Below, piece by piece: positions 16,225 through 24,064 of a stretch of DNA of 64,000 bases (positions within the stretch are counted from its first letter, which is position 1; every line of letters starts with the position of its first letter). Under the pieces are notes generated by a model. That model saw only the letters and a list, made by a program, of their open reading frames with translations, was not told where the DNA came from and did not search any database. Made by a program: the position numbers and the translations under genes. The DNA is from Xaviernesmea oryzae. Lineage in GTDB: Bacteria; Pseudomonadota; Alphaproteobacteria; Rhizobiales; Rhizobiaceae. The stretch covers positions 1,088,013-1,152,012 of the forward strand of contig NZ_FXAF01000011.1 of NCBI RefSeq assembly GCF_900177415.1, read 5' to 3'.

Positions 16225-18561
16225 ATGGACAAGTCGACCTTCGAAACGAAACCCGTCATCGACGGCCGGATGCATGTCGCGCTGAAACATGATTCGGCGC
16301 ATAAGCACGTCACCGGACAAGCCGAATATATCGACGATATTCCCGAGCCCGCCGGCACGCTCCACGGCGGCCTCGGCCTCTCCGACCGGGCGCATGCGGA
16401 AATCGTCTCGCTCCACCTTTCCGCCGTGAAGGCCGCGCCCGGCGTTCTCGCCGTCATCACGGCGGACGACATTCCGGGCTTCAACGATGTCGCCTCGACC
16501 GGCCAGCACGACGAGCCGCTGCTCGCCACCACCGAGGTGCAATTCCACGGCCAGCCGATCTTCGCCGTGATCGCCGAGACCCGCGACCAGGCCCGCCGGG
16601 CGGCAAAACTCGCGCATGTCGAATACCGCGACCTGCCCCACTGGACCGATATCGACGGCGCGCGCGAGAACGGCGCCCCCTTCGTCGTCGAACCGATGAC
16701 GCTGAAGCGCGGCGAGCCGGAAACGGAGATCGACAAGGCGCCGCTGCGGGTCCAGGGCCACATGTATATCGGCGGCCAGGAGCATTTCTATCTCGAAAGC
16801 CATGTCGCCCTGGCGATCCCCGGCGAGGACGACGAGGTGACCGTCTGGTCCTCCACCCAGCACCCGAGCGAGGTGCAGCATATGGTGGCGCATGTGCTCG
16901 GCATCGCCAACAATGCGGTGACGGTGGTGACGCGGCGCATGGGCGGCGGCTTCGGCGGCAAGGAGACGCAGGGCAACCAGTTCGCAGCCCTTGCGGCGGT
17001 CGCCGCCAAAAAGCTGAAGCGCGCGGTGAAGTTCCGCCCCGACCGCGACGAGGATATGTCGATCACCGGCAAGCGGCACGATTTCCGCGTCGATTACGAC
17101 GTCGCCTTCGACGAGGATGGCCTGATCCATGCGGTCGATGCGACCTTCGCGGCGCGCTGCGGCTTTTCCGCCGACCTTTCCGGCCCGGTGACCGACCGCG
17201 CTCTCTTCCATGCGGATTCCAGCTATTACTATCCGCATGTGCGCCTCACCTCGCAGCCGCTGAAGACCCATACCGTCTCCAACACCGCTTTCCGCGGTTT
17301 CGGCGGGCCGCAGGGCATGCTGGGCGGCGAACGGATCATCGAGGAGATCGCCTATGCGACGGCCAAGGACCCGCTCGACATCCGCAGGCTGAATTTCTAC
17401 GGCCCGCGGGGCTCCGGGCGGACGGTGACGCCCTATCACCAGGAGGTCGAGGACAATGTCGTCGCCCGCATCGTGGACGAGCTGGAGGCGTCGTCCGACT
17501 ATCAGGCCCGTCGCCGGGCGATCCTCGACTTCAATGCCGCAAGTCCGGTGATCCGCAAGGGCATCGCGCTCACCCCGGTGAAATTCGGCATCTCCTTCAC
17601 CATGACCGCCTATAACCAGGCGGGTGCGCTGGTGCACATCTATCAGGACGGCTCGATCCACCTGAACCATGGCGGCACCGAAATGGGCCAGGGCCTCTAT
17701 ACCAAGGTGGCGCAGGTCGTGGCCGATACGTTCCAGGTCGATATCGACCGGGTGAAGATCACCGCGACGACGACCGGCAAGGTGCCGAACACGTCGGCGA
17801 CCGCCGCCTCCTCCGGCTCCGACCTCAACGGCATGGCGGCCTACGACGCCGCCCGCCAGATCAAGGAACGGCTGATCGAATTCGCCGTGCGGCAATGGAA
17901 GGTGGCGCGCGAGAAGGTGGAGTTCCTGCCGAACCGGGTCAGGATCGGCGGCGAGATCGTGCCCTTCGACACGCTCGTCAGGGCCGCCTATTACGACCGC
18001 GTGCAGCTTTCCGCCGCCGGCTTCTACAAGACGCCGAAGATCCATTGGGACCGTAAGGCCGGGCGCGGCCGGCCATTCTATTATTTCGCCTATGGCGCGG
18101 CGGTTTCGGAAGTGGCGATCGACACGCTGACCGGGGAATATCTGGTCGAGCGCACCGACATCCTCCACGACGTCGGCAAGTCGCTCAACCCGGCGATCGA
18201 CATCGGCCAGGTGGAAGGCGGCTTCGTGCAGGGCATGGGCTGGCTGACGACGGAGGAGCTCTGGTGGGACGACCGGGGGCGGCTCAGGACCCACGCGCCG
18301 TCCACCTACAAGATCCCGCTCGCCTCCGACCGACCGAAGGTCTTCAACGTCAAGCTGGCGGAATGGTCGGAAAATGCCGAACCGACGATCGGCCGCTCCA
18401 AGGCGGTCGGTGAACCGCCCTTCATGCTGGCGATCTCGGTCTTCGAGGCGATCTCCATGGCGGTCGCGAGCGTGGCCGACTACAAGGTCTGCCCGCGGCT
18501 CGACGCGCCGGCGACGCCGGAACGCGTTCTGATGGCGGTGGAGCGGCTGAAGGCGATGTGA
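16225..18561 (+). CDS. xdhB: Xanthine dehydrogenase large subunit (molybdopterin-binding)
   Basis: This 778-residue subunit holds the molybdenum cofactor and does the hydroxylation of xanthine to urate. It starts with the a/b hammerhead region (HKHVTGQAEYIDDIPEPAGT). Cofactor and substrate motifs visible include MGGGFGGKETQ, AFRGFGGPQGM, GGTEMGQGLYTKV and AVGEPPFMLAIS. The length matches XdhB. AGGAGGT lies 9 bases before the ATG at 16225; the longer open frame starting at 16114 only reads through the intergenic palindromes. XdhC, needed to load the sulfurated cofactor, follows after a composite palindromic element. Confidence 0.95.
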   Translation: MDKSTFETKPVIDGRMHVALKHDSAHKHVTGQAEYIDDIPEPAGTLHGGLGLSDRAHAEIVSLHLSAVKAAPGVLAVITADDIPGFNDVASTGQHDEPLLATTEVQFHGQPIFAVIAETRDQARRAAKLAHVEYRDLPHWTDIDGARENGAPFVVEPMTLKRGEPETEIDKAPLRVQGHMYIGGQEHFYLESHVALAIPGEDDEVTVWSSTQHPSEVQHMVAHVLGIANNAVTVVTRRMGGGFGGKETQGNQFAALAAVAAKKLKRAVKFRPDRDEDMSITGKRHDFRVDYDVAFDEDGLIHAVDATFAARCGFSADLSGPVTDRALFHADSSYYYPHVRLTSQPLKTHTVSNTAFRGFGGPQGMLGGERIIEEIAYATAKDPLDIRRLNFYGPRGSGRTVTPYHQEVEDNVVARIVDELEASSDYQARRRAILDFNAASPVIRKGIALTPVKFGISFTMTAYNQAGALVHIYQDGSIHLNHGGTEMGQGLYTKVAQVVADTFQVDIDRVKITATTTGKVPNTSATAASSGSDLNGMAAYDAARQIKERLIEFAVRQWKVAREKVEFLPNRVRIGGEIVPFDTLVRAAYYDRVQLSAAGFYKTPKIHWDRKAGRGRPFYYFAYGAAVSEVAIDTLTGEYLVERTDILHDVGKSLNPAIDIGQVEGGFVQGMGWLTTEELWWDDRGRLRTHAPSTYKIPLASDRPKVFNVKLAEWSENAEPTIGRSKAVGEPPFMLAISVFEAISMAVASVADYKVCPRLDAPATPERVLMAVERLKAM

Positions 18562-18580
18562 TGGCAGCGATCGCGGCATA

Positions 18581-18757
18581 CCCCCCTCTGCCCTGCCGGG
18601 CATCTCCCCCACAAGGGGGGAGATCGGATGGGGCTATGTTTCGCCTCAAGCAACCATCGCCCTGTCCCAAAGGGAAAACGGTAGCTCGGGAGAAAGAGCA
18701 ACGCGTCTTGGCGATCTCCCCCCTTGTGGGGGAGATGCCCGGCAGGGCAGAGGGGGG
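18581..18757. repeat. Composite palindromic intergenic element, copy 2
   Basis: Inverted arms at 18581-18627 and 18712-18757 match the arms of copy 1 (4609-4787) almost base for base, with an 84-bp spacer of unrelated sequence. It occupies nearly all of the xdhB-xdhC gap. Confidence 0.8.
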
Positions 18758-18766
18758 TACCGTCAG

Positions 18767-19591
18767 ATGATGACGTCCCCTTCCTCTATCGAAGCCTTCC
18801 TCGCCTCCCACCCCCGCGCGATCCTCATCGAGATCACCGAAGCGAAAGGCTCCACCCCGCGGGAGGCCGGTGCGTTCATGCTGGTGACGGAAAACGCCAT
18901 CTGGGGCACGATCGGCGGCGGGCAGTTCGAATATATGGCGATCGACAATGCCCGCGCCATGCTTGCAGGCGGCGGCGAAGGCATGATGGACATTCCGCTT
19001 GGCCCGGAGATCGGCCAATGCTGCGGCGGACGCACGCTGCTGAGTTTCCATCTCATGACGCCGGCGCTCGCGGAAAAACTGGAAAGCCGGATGAGGAGCG
19101 AAGAGGAAGATCGGCCCGCCGTCTTTCTTTTCGGCGCCGGCCATGTGGGCCGGGCGCTCGCAAGGGCGCTCGCCCCCCTGCCCTTCGCGGTCACCGTCGT
19201 CGAAACCCGTGCCGAAGCGCTTGAGGACCTGCCTGCGGAAGCGGAAAGGCACCTGACCGCCATGCCGGAAGCCTTCGTGGACAAGATTCCGGCAAACGGC
19301 GCCGCGATCGTCCTCACCCACGACCACGCGCTGGACTTCATGATCGCGGGCCGGGCGCTGGCGCGGACCGACCTCGCCTATGTCGGCATGATCGGCTCGG
19401 CGACCAAGCGCGCCACCTTCGCCCGCTGGCTGAAGCGTGAAGGTGGCGAAGAGACGATGCTCGCCCGCCTCGTACTGCCGATCGGCGGCTCCACGGTGAA
19501 GGACAAGCGCCCGGCGGTGATTGCCGCACTTGTCGCAGCCGAATTGCTTGCCGCCTATGCCGCGCGGCAGGACCAGCCGTCAAAGCGGTAG
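18767..19591 (+). CDS. xdhC: Xanthine dehydrogenase accessory protein XdhC
   Basis: This 274-residue cytoplasmic chaperone inserts the sulfurated molybdenum cofactor into xanthine dehydrogenase. The N-terminal part carries the family motifs ITEAKGSTPREAGAFML, TIGGGQFEY and GPEIGQCCGGRTLL, with the paired cysteines expected for cofactor binding. The C-terminal part is Rossmann-like (VFLFGAGHVGRALARAL) and ends with YVGMIGSATKRATF and LPIGGSTVKDKRPAVIAA. It starts just beyond a palindromic element that separates it from xdhB, and the region before the ATG has no strong ribosome site. Its 3' end overlaps the convergent small gene by 12 bases. Confidence 0.92.
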   Translation: MMTSPSSIEAFLASHPRAILIEITEAKGSTPREAGAFMLVTENAIWGTIGGGQFEYMAIDNARAMLAGGGEGMMDIPLGPEIGQCCGGRTLLSFHLMTPALAEKLESRMRSEEEDRPAVFLFGAGHVGRALARALAPLPFAVTVVETRAEALEDLPAEAERHLTAMPEAFVDKIPANGAAIVLTHDHALDFMIAGRALARTDLAYVGMIGSATKRATFARWLKREGGEETMLARLVLPIGGSTVKDKRPAVIAALVAAELLAAYAARQDQPSKR

Positions 19592-19810
19592 GTCCCGAGC
19601 GCCTGATCGGCGCCTTTCCTTCCAGAAGGCTTCCGTGCGGCTTTCCGGCGGGGCCTCGGGGAGCCCAAGATCGCCCCGCAGATCGTCCGGCAAGGTCGGA
19701 ACCCGCGGCCGCGCGGGCCTGAGGAGACGGAAAAACCGGAGAAGCCCGCGCCGGAAGAAGCCCGGACGGACGGATTTCAACGGCATGGGAAAAGCGTTTG
19801 CGGACAGCAT
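19580..19810 (-). CDS. Small DUF1127-like protein
   Basis: This 76-residue basic protein has the C-terminal pattern LPDDLRGDLGL followed by EAFWKERRR, which resembles DUF1127 (usual core LPDHLLRDIGL, ending in FW). DUF1127 proteins are small, Arg-rich and common in alphaproteobacteria; some are tied to phosphate and carbon metabolism or RNA turnover. GGAG sits 6 bases before the ATG. It is divergent from a LysR gene with about 108 bases between the starts. The next LysR gene downstream has the same kind of divergent partner, which supports this being a real gene even though it is short. Confidence 0.55.
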   Translation of the reverse strand: MLSANAFPMPLKSVRPGFFRRGLLRFFRLLRPARPRVPTLPDDLRGDLGLPEAPPESRTEAFWKERRRSGARDLPL

Positions 19811-19918
19811 GATCGCTCCACATCGACAGGAAGGTTGAATGGATGCGGTGATGAATGCAGCCGATTGCCGGGAAATTCCAATTCAAATACAATCGGCCAC
19901 GATCAAGAGAGCTTATCG

Positions 19919-20854
19919 ATGAAATTATCGCGCCGGTTTCCGCTCAATGCGCTTCGGGTCTTCGAGGCGGTCGCACGCCTGGAAAATTTCACCCGCGCGG
20001 CCGAAGAGCTCGGCATGACCCAGACGGCGGTGAGCTATCAGATCAAGCTTCTGGAGGATCATCTCGGCGACACGGTGTTCATCCGGAAGCCGCGGGCGCT
20101 GCAACTGACGGAAACCGGCCGTCGTCTGCTGCCCAAGGTGACGGAAGCATTCACGCTGCTCGGCGACGCCGTGCAATCGGCCCGCAGCATCGCCGACGAA
20201 ACCCTCGAAATCCATTCGCCGCCGACCTTCGCCTCCCATTGGCTCTCGCCGCAGCTGCTCGCCTTCCAGGCCCGGCATCCGCAGATCGCGGTCCGCCTTT
20301 TGCGCCAGATGGACGCCACCGACCAGCACCGCACGGCACCCGACGTCGCCATCCACATAGCCTCCGAGCCTCTGGAGGGCATGATCTGCCATCCCATCCT
20401 GCGGCTCGAATACTCCCCCATGCTGGCGCCCCGGCTGGCCGAAAGTCTGGACGGCTTTCGCGAACCGGCGGACCTTTTGAGGCTGCCCTGGATTTCCGAC
20501 ACCAGAGGATGGTGGCGCGAGTGGTTCGAAGCGGCGGGGATCGATCCCGCGCCGATCAGGCGCACCAGCCTCAACGCCCTCGGCGCGCTCGAACTGGAGG
20601 CGAAGGCCGCGATCGCGGGCCATGGCGTGGCCATGCTCAGTCCGTTTTTCTTCAGCGACGAGTTGGCGTCTGGACGGCTCGTCCAGCCGTTCGATCTCTG
20701 CGTGGGCGACGGCAAGACCTATTGGCTCGTCTATCAGCCGGCGCGACGCAACGCGCCGAAGATCAAGGCCTTCCACGCCTGGATCGAGGATGCCCTCGCC
20801 CATGATCTGGCGACGAAGGCCGTCAGGCCGGTCGAGACACCACCCGCGGCGTAA
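19919..20854 (+). CDS. LysR-family transcriptional regulator (GcvA-like), copy 1
   Basis: This 311-residue regulator has an N-terminal winged helix-turn-helix (PLNALRVFEAVARLENFTRA, then GMTQTAVSYQIKLLEDHLG) and a C-terminal periplasmic-binding-like effector domain from about residue 92. The family usually acts on a nearby divergent promoter, here that of the DUF1127-like gene. I chose the ATG at 19919 because the sequence before it, ATCAAGAGAG plus a few bases, matches that before the second LysR gene and the paralogues align from this residue. The effector is unknown. The two LysR genes are clearly related but not recent copies. Confidence 0.9.
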   Translation: MKLSRRFPLNALRVFEAVARLENFTRAAEELGMTQTAVSYQIKLLEDHLGDTVFIRKPRALQLTETGRRLLPKVTEAFTLLGDAVQSARSIADETLEIHSPPTFASHWLSPQLLAFQARHPQIAVRLLRQMDATDQHRTAPDVAIHIASEPLEGMICHPILRLEYSPMLAPRLAESLDGFREPADLLRLPWISDTRGWWREWFEAAGIDPAPIRRTSLNALGALELEAKAAIAGHGVAMLSPFFFSDELASGRLVQPFDLCVGDGKTYWLVYQPARRNAPKIKAFHAWIEDALAHDLATKAVRPVETPPAA

Positions 20855-20870
20855 GGCACGGCGTTAGCAC

Positions 20871-21098
20871 CTAAAGATTCCGCTGCGAACAGATGAGCCG
20901 GGCGGCGCGGAAGGCACCCTCCTCCGCCGGGCAGCGCCGGTCGCGGCCGTCCATCAAGCCGATGTCGCGCTGCCAGGATTCCGGCATTTCCTCGATGTCG
21001 AGATCGTTCCGGCGCACCGTCAGCCGCCGGCGGATCACGTCCGCAAGAGCGAGCCTCGGCAAAAGCCGGTCAACGACGAGATTGACGTTCGAAAACAT
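20871..21098 (-). CDS. Small DUF1127-like protein, second copy
   Basis: This 75-residue protein contains LTVRRNDLDIEEMPESWQ followed by RDIGL, close to the DUF1127 core. AGGAG lies 8 bases before the ATG at 21098, and a GTG directly upstream is less likely. It is divergent from the second LysR gene, which starts 116 bases away, in the same arrangement as the first pair. The C-terminal half contains two cysteines and is not recognisable. Function unknown; regulation by the adjacent LysR protein is inference from layout. Confidence 0.55.
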   Translation of the reverse strand: MFSNVNLVVDRLLPRLALADVIRRRLTVRRNDLDIEEMPESWQRDIGLMDGRDRRCPAEEGAFRAARLICSQRNL

Positions 21099-21143
21099 CA
21101 CTTGTCTCCTCGGGATACCCCGTTTTCATTTAATCGATATGAA

Positions 21144-21186
21144 GGTAATTTGCGCCCTTAAACGTCGGTAATCCAATCGAATTACC
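21144..21186. promoter_or_regulatory. Candidate LysR operator in the divergent promoter
   Basis: A perfect inverted repeat GGTAAT (21167-21172), 8 bases, ATTACC (21181-21186) lies 28 bases before the LysR start, with another GGTAAT half at 21144-21149. Paired half-sites between divergent genes are typical of LysR control. Binding is inferred. Confidence 0.5.
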
Positions 21187-21213
21187 GTCTCTATGGATCA
21201 AGAGAGATTATCC

Positions 21214-22110
21214 ATGAAGATGTCGAGGCAGTTCCCGCTGAATGCGCTGCGCGTGTTCGAATCCGCCGCCAGGCAGATGAGTTTCACGAGGGCCGGAGAG
21301 GAGCTGGGCCTGACCCAGACGGCGGTGAGCTACCAGATCAAGCTCCTGGAGGATACGATCGGCGAACAGCTCTTCCTGCGCCGGCCGCGGCAGGTTTCAT
21401 TGACCGAAGCGGGCGAGAGGCTGGCGCCCAAGATCGCGGAAGCCTTCTCGACCATCGACGAAGCCGTCACCAATCTGAACGACACGTCGGAAAGCACGCT
21501 GATCATCCATTCGACGGCGACATTCGCCTCCCGCTGGCTGGCGCGCTATCTCGGAACGTTCCAGCTGGAGAATCCGGGAATCGCGGTGAGACTTGAGACC
21601 TCGCAGGAGGTCATCGATTTTTCGAGAACCGAAGCCGACGTGGCGATCCGCACCGGCAAGGGAGAATGGCCGGGCCTGCGCGTTCACTTCCTGATGAAGA
21701 GCCATTTCACGCCGATGCTCAGTCCCGGCCTGGCGGCAACGATCGGCGGGGTGAAGACGCCTGAAGATATTCTGAAGCTCCGGATCATCGATCCCGGCGA
21801 TCCCTGGTGGCGCATCTGGTTCACGGCCGCGGGCATGCCGGATGTCGATCTCGGCGGTCGTCCCAGCAGCCGGTTCGGCGCCCAGGCTTTCGAGGCGGCG
21901 GCGGCCGTTGCCGGCCAGGGCGTCGCCATCCTGAAGCCCGAGTTCTACGCCGACGATGTGGCGCTCGGGCGGTTGATCCAGCCGTTCGACCTGTTGAGCG
22001 ACGACGGCACCGATTATTGGCTCGTCTATCCCGAAGCCCGAAGGAATTCCAAAAAGATTCGCGCCTTCCGCGATTTCCTGCTGAAGACCATACCGGCGGT
22101 CGGCAACTGA
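21214..22110 (+). CDS. LysR-family transcriptional regulator (GcvA-like), copy 2
   Basis: This 298-residue regulator is a paralogue of the one at 19919-20854. Both begin with a PLNALRVFE segment, share TQTAVSYQIKLLED in the recognition region and a SxxTFASxWL segment at the start of the effector domain, and end with a conserved YWLVYxxARRN segment. The ATG at 21214 is favoured over one 21 bases upstream because the equivalent position in copy 1 is the only in-frame start there. The effector and targets are unknown. The divergent DUF1127-like gene and the palindrome between them are the most likely target. Confidence 0.9.
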   Translation: MKMSRQFPLNALRVFESAARQMSFTRAGEELGLTQTAVSYQIKLLEDTIGEQLFLRRPRQVSLTEAGERLAPKIAEAFSTIDEAVTNLNDTSESTLIIHSTATFASRWLARYLGTFQLENPGIAVRLETSQEVIDFSRTEADVAIRTGKGEWPGLRVHFLMKSHFTPMLSPGLAATIGGVKTPEDILKLRIIDPGDPWWRIWFTAAGMPDVDLGGRPSSRFGAQAFEAAAAVAGQGVAILKPEFYADDVALGRLIQPFDLLSDDGTDYWLVYPEARRNSKKIRAFRDFLLKTIPAVGN

Positions 22111-22174
22111 CAGTCAGTTTTCTATCCGTCGCATTTCCGAAGGGAAAGCTGACCGGCTGTTTCCGATACAGCCC

Positions 22175-22534
22175 TTAGTAACTCATGTCCGGCGCATAAA
22201 AGCAGCGGAGCGTATCCTCGGTCGGATAAAGGCAGAGATGATATTCCTCGTCCTGGCTGCGCCGCGCCTGGCTTTGAGGCAGCGTGAAATGGTGCGGGCG
22301 GGTGATCAGCCTGTGATCGCCCGGGGCAAGCGAAATTTCGTAACCGCCCTTGGTGACCTTGACGTTCTTGGTCGAGATCATCTGGCAGTCGCCGCTATGG
22401 TTGTCGCCGTTGCAGCAGAAACCATCGTATTTCCATGTTACGCCAGTGGGGCTGTGGGCTTCATGGGCTTCGGCCGAACCGATAGATACGCAAGACGCAT
22501 ACGCGATCATCACACCTGTCAGAATACCACGCAT
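22175..22534 (-). CDS. Exported cysteine-containing hypothetical protein
   Basis: I do not recognise this 119-residue protein. It starts with a likely signal peptide (MRGILTGVMIAYASCVSIG, cleavage near AEA-HE). The mature part contains WKYDGFCCNGDNHSGDCQM and a C-terminal LCLYPTEDTLRCFYAPDM, giving five cysteines that could form disulfides in the periplasm. I chose the ATG at 22534, preceded by GGAG 9 bases upstream; longer in-frame starts would bury the signal sequence. It is divergent from puuD with about 303 bases between them, a stretch in which I see no further gene. Confidence 0.65.
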   Translation of the reverse strand: MRGILTGVMIAYASCVSIGSAEAHEAHSPTGVTWKYDGFCCNGDNHSGDCQMISTKNVKVTKGGYEISLAPGDHRLITRPHHFTLPQSQARRSQDEEYHLCLYPTEDTLRCFYAPDMSY

Positions 22535-22837
22535 GAGCTTAGTCTCCGTTGATGATGCCATCCCCGGCGAGCTTTTCACGCAATACCCGGACTTTCGCCG
22601 GTTGACTTGCATTTGTCACAATACGTGAGTCGCCTTAGCCGGCTAACCCCCAACTGTTGCAATGCACAAGTAAGCACATTCTACATTTGTGAAATTGGAG
22701 GATCACGGGCAGTTGAACTCGAAGGGATGAGGATCGGTTCCGCGGGGGAACAAAAATCTGCCCGGCGATAATCCCTTTCCTCTTGTCGGTTTTTTTCGCA
22801 GAGTGACGAGTCGGGGGGCAAAAAAGGGGAAGATTGA

Positions 22838-24064
22838 ATGTATGAATATGCCGTCGCCTGGGAATGGCTGAGTTTCGCCGCCCGCTGGTTCCATGTCATC
22901 ACCGGGGTAGCCTGGATCGGTTCGTCCTTCTATTTCATCGCGCTCGATCTCGGGCTCGTGAAGCGCCCGCACCTGCCGCCAGGCGTCTATGGCGAGGAAT
23001 GGCAGGTGCATGGCGGCGGCTTCTACCATGTCCAGAAATACCTGGTGGCGCCGGCCGAGATGCCCGAGCACCTCACCTGGTTCAAATACGAGAGCTACTT
23101 CACCTGGATTTCCGGCTTCCTGATGCTCTGCATCGTCTATTACGGCGGCGCGGACCTCTTCCTGATCGACCGGACCGTGATGGATCTCACGCCCTTGCAG
23201 GCGGTCGGCATTTCGCTCGCGTCGCTGGCGCTCGGCTGGGTGATCTACGACCAGCTCTGCAAGTCGCCGATCGGCCGGAACACCTGGGGCCTGATGATCG
23301 TGCTCTATATCGTGCTGGTCGCCATGGCCTGGGGCTATACGCAGGTCTTTTCCGGCCGCGCCGCCTTCCTGCACCTCGGCGCCTTCACGGCGACGATCAT
23401 GTCGGCCAACGTCTTCTTCATCATCATCCCGAACCAGAAAGTGGTGGTGGCGGATCTGATCGCCGGCCGCACGCCGGACCCGAAATACGGCGTCATCGCC
23501 AAGCAGCGCTCGCTGCACAACAACTACCTGACGCTGCCCGTCATCTTCTTCATGCTGTCGAACCACTACCCGCTGGCCTTCGCGACCTATTTCAACTGGG
23601 TGATCGCAGCCCTCGTCTTCCTGATGGGCGTGACGATCAGGCACTGGTTCAACACGACGCACGCGCGGAAGGGCCGGCCCACCTGGACCTGGCTTGCGAC
23701 GGTCATCCTCTTCATCGTCATCATATGGCTTTCGACCGTGCCGAAAGTGCTGACCGGCGAGACGGAAACCTCGATGACGCCCATGCAGCAGAAATTCGCC
23801 TCCAACGCCCATTTCGGTGCGGCGCGGGACGTGATCCAGGCACGCTGTTCCATGTGCCACGCGGCCGAGCCCGTCTATGAAGGCGTCACCTTCACGCCGA
23901 AATCCGTGAAGCTGGAGACCGACGGGGAGATTGCCGCGCATGCGCGGGAAATCTATATCCAGGCGGGACTGAGCCACGCCATGCCGCCCGGCAATGTCAC
24001 CGGCATTTCGCCGGAGGAGCGCAGGCTCATCACGGCCTGGTATGAAAGCGCGATATCCGAATGA
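22838..24064 (+). CDS. puuD: Membrane-bound urate hydroxylase with cytochrome c domain
   Basis: This 408-residue integral membrane protein oxidises urate to 5-hydroxyisourate and should pass electrons on through its haem. The N-terminal 300 residues hold about eight membrane segments, with conserved WFHVITGVAWIGSSFYFIAL at the start and the family histidines. The C-terminal 90 residues are a cytochrome c domain with the haem motif CSMCH and a later axial methionine candidate in HAMPPGN. PuuD replaces the soluble uricase in many proteobacteria, and no uricase gene is visible here. AAGGGGAAG precedes the ATG. The stop overlaps the guaD start as ATGA. Confidence 0.92.
   Translation: MYEYAVAWEWLSFAARWFHVITGVAWIGSSFYFIALDLGLVKRPHLPPGVYGEEWQVHGGGFYHVQKYLVAPAEMPEHLTWFKYESYFTWISGFLMLCIVYYGGADLFLIDRTVMDLTPLQAVGISLASLALGWVIYDQLCKSPIGRNTWGLMIVLYIVLVAMAWGYTQVFSGRAAFLHLGAFTATIMSANVFFIIIPNQKVVVADLIAGRTPDPKYGVIAKQRSLHNNYLTLPVIFFMLSNHYPLAFATYFNWVIAALVFLMGVTIRHWFNTTHARKGRPTWTWLATVILFIVIIWLSTVPKVLTGETETSMTPMQQKFASNAHFGAARDVIQARCSMCHAAEPVYEGVTFTPKSVKLETDGEIAAHAREIYIQAGLSHAMPPGNVTGISPEERRLITAWYESAISE

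Noticed and set aside
15919..18612. Very long minus-strand open frame (897 codons) opposite xdhB
   Set aside because: It is a codon-bias shadow of xdhB, with low-complexity His/Arg/Gly content, no family motifs and no ribosome site.
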